From Membranipora membranacea (Eukaryota > Bryozoa > Gymnolaemata > Cheilostomatida > Membraniporidae): a stretch of 64,000 bases of DNA. The stretch is from the NCBI GenBank assembly GCA_914767715.1, contig OU612065.1:13640001-13704000 (forward strand). The letters are read 5' to 3'. The translations under genes were made by a program, and so were the position numbers. Positions 49,231 to 64,000 of the stretch are shown in pieces. Below the pieces are notes generated by a model. The model saw nothing but the letters and a program-made list of their open reading frames with translations. It had not been told where the DNA came from and did no database searches. Each line of letters begins with the position of its first letter. Within the stretch, counting starts at the first letter, position 1.

Positions 49231-50435
49231 GTGAATGTTGGATCCTTACGCACTGTTTCCGGTCTTAGCAGACCAATCATGTTTCTTCAATTACTGGTAA
49301 TGTTTTGATGTCTGGGTTGGTCACATGGACTTTTTCACACTGCAAGCCAGACTCTGGCACATATGCCTTACTGAACTAGAGATATACCCAAGATTTCATG
49401 TTGATAAGTATTGATATTATAGCAGTTGGATAGTGTAGGAAACATACTTATTCAAACTGGAGTGAGGTCACAAACATTTCTCACTAATAAGACGGGATTA
49501 TTTGTGTAGGTTGGTAGTACAAACTCTACATCTACAGCTCCATCAGACTTTATATTTATTATTATACCAACTGAACTTACTCACAGTGGCGTAAGTGCTA
49601 CTCTACTGATAGAAGAATCAACTGTGAAAGATACATCCTACAGTAGGTGCCAAGACATCAAAGATGAAATACTTTTAAACCTATTCTCTTCCAAACAAGG
49701 ACTAGCAATAGTATACTCTATAGTAACTCAGCTACTAGTTAATCAACCACAAGTCATCTCTACTCTGCTGGCAACAGTGACAGCTTGTTACTACCCAACA
49801 GCAGCTACACTCAGTAGAAGGATACATATATACTATAGTCACATTATTCTAGTACATCTGTCTATACAGTGGAGCGAAGGAAAGTCAAGCACATTGTGTG
49901 TTGTGCTCATTCTTTCTGATTAATATAATGAAAGGATACATATTCTAAGTTCTTCCTGGCTAGTGCATGATGATAATATCAAATAGAATATCTTTCCACT
50001 ATCAACACTGCTAGTTCCAAGCGATCATCTAGTTTGATATAGAGTTGTGAGGTAGGTGGTGTCGTGATAATTACAGTAAATGCTCCCTTGTCAGTCTATG
50101 AGCGATGAGTAAAAATGTTCGCTACGAGCCACAATCTTTGCTTCAAACATCATACATCATCATACCAATGAACTCCCTCTTCAGTTCATTGATCATACTA
50201 TGATTGTAAACCCATTCCTCCGTATCTTGCGCGATTCTTGTTGTGCCATCAGTGTTGCACCTTTTAACATTGTATCCTAACATTCATTGATGCATTTATG
50301 TTTTAGGTTATATCTCCTCCAACACTCTTGGCTTGCCACGGTTTGAACACTGTAGCTCCAGGTCTAGCTAGAGTAAATGGCGCTGAGAATTCATCGGATT
50401 ATGGCGGATTTATAGCCACTAGTAGTATACAATAA
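49231..50435 (+). CDS. Unassigned spliced gene, 3' part (weak)
   Basis: Three candidate exons with consistent phase 0 joins are visible: 49231-49296 (VNVGSLRTVSGLSRPIMF), 49510-49590 (SDFIFIIIPTELTHSG) and 50307-50435 (VISPPTLLACHGLNTVAPG ... SDYGGFIATSSIQ, stop TAA). Each has an AG acceptor after a T-rich tract. The second ends at a GTAAGT donor, although its frame also stays open to 49922, encoding a longer Leu/Ile-rich stretch. I do not recognise the product. The last exon ends only 51 bases before the WNK start codon, so a tight tandem arrangement, or a 5' UTR exon of WNK that merely looks coding, are alternatives. Confidence 0.35.
50159..50198. repeat. Micro-palindrome insert with perfect 7-bp target duplication (copy D)
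   Basis: The insert 50166-50191 is 26 bp: CAATGAACT, spacer CCCTCTTC, AGTTCATTG. ATCATAC is repeated exactly at 50159-50165 and 50192-50198. It lies inside the last intron of the unassigned gene. Confidence 0.85.
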
Positions 50436-50486
50436 CGAACTCGAATACCTTTCACTTATCATCTACAAGCTTGTGCTTTATCTAAG

Positions 50487-62813
<12,327 letters not shown>

Positions 62814-64000
62814 GTAGGTTTATTATAACTATTTGTAACTCACAATGATTTAATACAGAAATCACTTATGATGACTAAAGATAGTCTGTCTGATAATAAT
62901 AGAATAAATACAGACTAAATGCAATACAGATTTATTTTGACGTGATAATCACTGTGTGTCATGATTGGAAATTAAAACTGAAATCTACTTTCTTGCATCA
63001 ATATTGGAACAATCAATGATATCCAGTTTGTAAATGGAAAGCCTGCCAAGTGGCCATTGGCTCAGTGCTAATGCCTGCTCTGTTTCCGTTGGACAATCAT
63101 GTACTTTATTTGCTTTGACAATATGCTGCCAATGGACGTTTTGTCAGCTCTTACGCAACAGAAACTCAAAATATGTTATTTTTCTCTCAAGAGATTTCAA
63201 AAGCCAGTTGAAAAGCATTGAGCATAACTGCACATGGTAAATTTATATGGATTGATGATGGAGTTAATGAATTGATATTGTGCACACACAAAGTAACTCC
63301 TTGGTGCATATGCGCCCACACCTACAATAAAATATTAATCCTCCACTGATGTTGAAATTTCAGAATCGCTAGGGAATATAAAAACGCCTCTGCTACACCC
63401 CGCACTCTACAATCAAAACCAAAGAAAATCAAATCTGACCTTATTTCTAAACACAGGCATTAGCGTCATTGACTATTTGAAATTCCTAACTTTCAAAACC
63501 AAGAATTATTATGGTGTGGTGGCTGTCTACGGATTAAGAGGCATTTCGATTGATGGACTATAAACTACCCAGCCCTCAAAAAGCCCGCAGTTTGGAAGGA
63601 ACTGATGCAAGATCTATGTGTACTCGTCTATGATTACATTTTCTCCATTCATAAAAAAATGAGTGTGTACTAGACTTTTGTCAAAGAATGCTAAGAAAAC
63701 AATAGTTTACACACCCTTATGTCTGATCGGGATATCTTTGCTTGTTCCAGTCAAATAATGCCTACTGTTTTTTTTCTTTTATCGAATGGACAATTGGATT
63801 TGACACAAAGCCCGGTGTGAATCACAAAAATCCATCAAAATAATGGGACTGACTTCAGCTTTATACATTTCTTCACATGGTTCAACATTTTTTTGTATGA
63901 CAATTTTTTATTTAGCCCAGTGTTTAACGGGTTATTTTCAATTAAAAACACTCTGATAACATCCTATTCTACCTACAGTGCCTGACCAAGGAATCAGGGG
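62814..64000. other. Probable WNK intron or 3' flank
   Basis: After the strong donor at 62814 no convincing exon is seen before the window ends. A CAAGG-type micro-insert remnant may sit at 63280-63310. Another sequence starting GACCAAGG is cut by the window end (63982). Confidence 0.45.
63280..63310. repeat. Tentative CTCCTTG micro-insert remnant
   Basis: CAAAGTAACTCCTTG (63289-63303) is preceded, after an extra CA, by GTGCACA (63280-63286) and followed by GTGCATA (63304-63310), six of seven matching. The local CA repeat could create this by chance. Confidence 0.25.

Noticed and set aside
14867-50198. CRISPR-like array made of the repeated CAATGAACT units
   Set aside because: The copies are single, kilobases apart, in both orientations and with their own target duplications; there is no array, leader or cas gene, and the genome is eukaryotic.
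63364-63372. Nine-base terminal WNK exon ending in TAG
   Set aside because: The acceptor tract is weak and WNK proteins usually continue much further, so I left the gene open at the window end.

Overview
The window is a eukaryotic, almost certainly metazoan, genomic segment. It is AT-rich, its genes are multi-exon with GT-AG introns of roughly 0.1 to 2.5 kb, and every recognisable gene is an animal-type regulator. From the sequence alone I cannot name the phylum. The mix of a Disabled adaptor, CNOT4, KANSL3, BAP1 and WNK, with compact introns and many small decayed repeats, fits an invertebrate. All exon structures below were read by hand from reading frames, splice signals and family resemblance, and no alignment was run.

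Layout. (1) 0.6-2.4 kb: a decayed 2-oxoglutarate/Fe(II) oxygenase pseudogene on the minus strand. (2) 6.1-7.0 kb (+): a two-exon gene for a small acidic ER-lumen protein with a signal peptide, three copies of a GxDxEG[ED]P motif and a C-terminal HDEL. I cannot assign it to a family. (3) 7.9-14.1 kb (-): a Disabled (Dab) endocytic adaptor with a PTB domain and about 17 DPF motifs. (4) 16.4-22.9 kb (-): CNOT4, the RING/RRM/CCCH E3 ligase of CCR4-NOT, with a probable upstream non-coding exon and an NRF1/ETS-like promoter near 24.6 kb. (5) 25 kb (+): a LINE reverse-transcriptase relic. (6) 27.4-35.1 kb (-): KANSL3 (NSL complex subunit), whose fifth exon carries an apparent one-base insertion. (7) 36.2-37.5 kb: a second, frameshifted LINE relic, followed by a 249-bp MITE. 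(8) 40.1-41.2 kb (+): NR2C2AP, first exon not found. (9) 42.8-47.7 kb (+): BAP1/Calypso deubiquitinase, complete. (10) 49.2-50.4 kb (+): an unassigned 3' end of a spliced gene. (11) 50.5-62.8+ kb (+): a WNK kinase, probably running off the window. Four gene models (Dab, CNOT4, BAP1 and the ER protein) close perfectly in frame from ATG to stop.

The genes do not form an obvious functional cluster. KANSL3 and BAP1 are chromatin regulators, CNOT4 acts in mRNA and protein quality control, Dab in clathrin endocytosis and WNK in ion and volume control.

The most unusual signal is not a gene. It is a family of tiny (about 24-26 bp) palindromic inserts built from the arm CAATGAACT, mostly a CCCTC-type spacer, and the arm AGTTCATTG. 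At four places (14.87, 37.93, 38.68 and 50.16 kb) the insert is bracketed by a perfect 7-bp direct repeat whose sequence differs at each site, which is the signature of target-site duplication. A shortened 12-bp form at 42.12 kb also has a perfect 7-bp duplication, and diverged relatives are seen at 3.6, 5.6, 13.6, 33.5 and 63.3 kb. This looks like an ultra-short mobile sequence.
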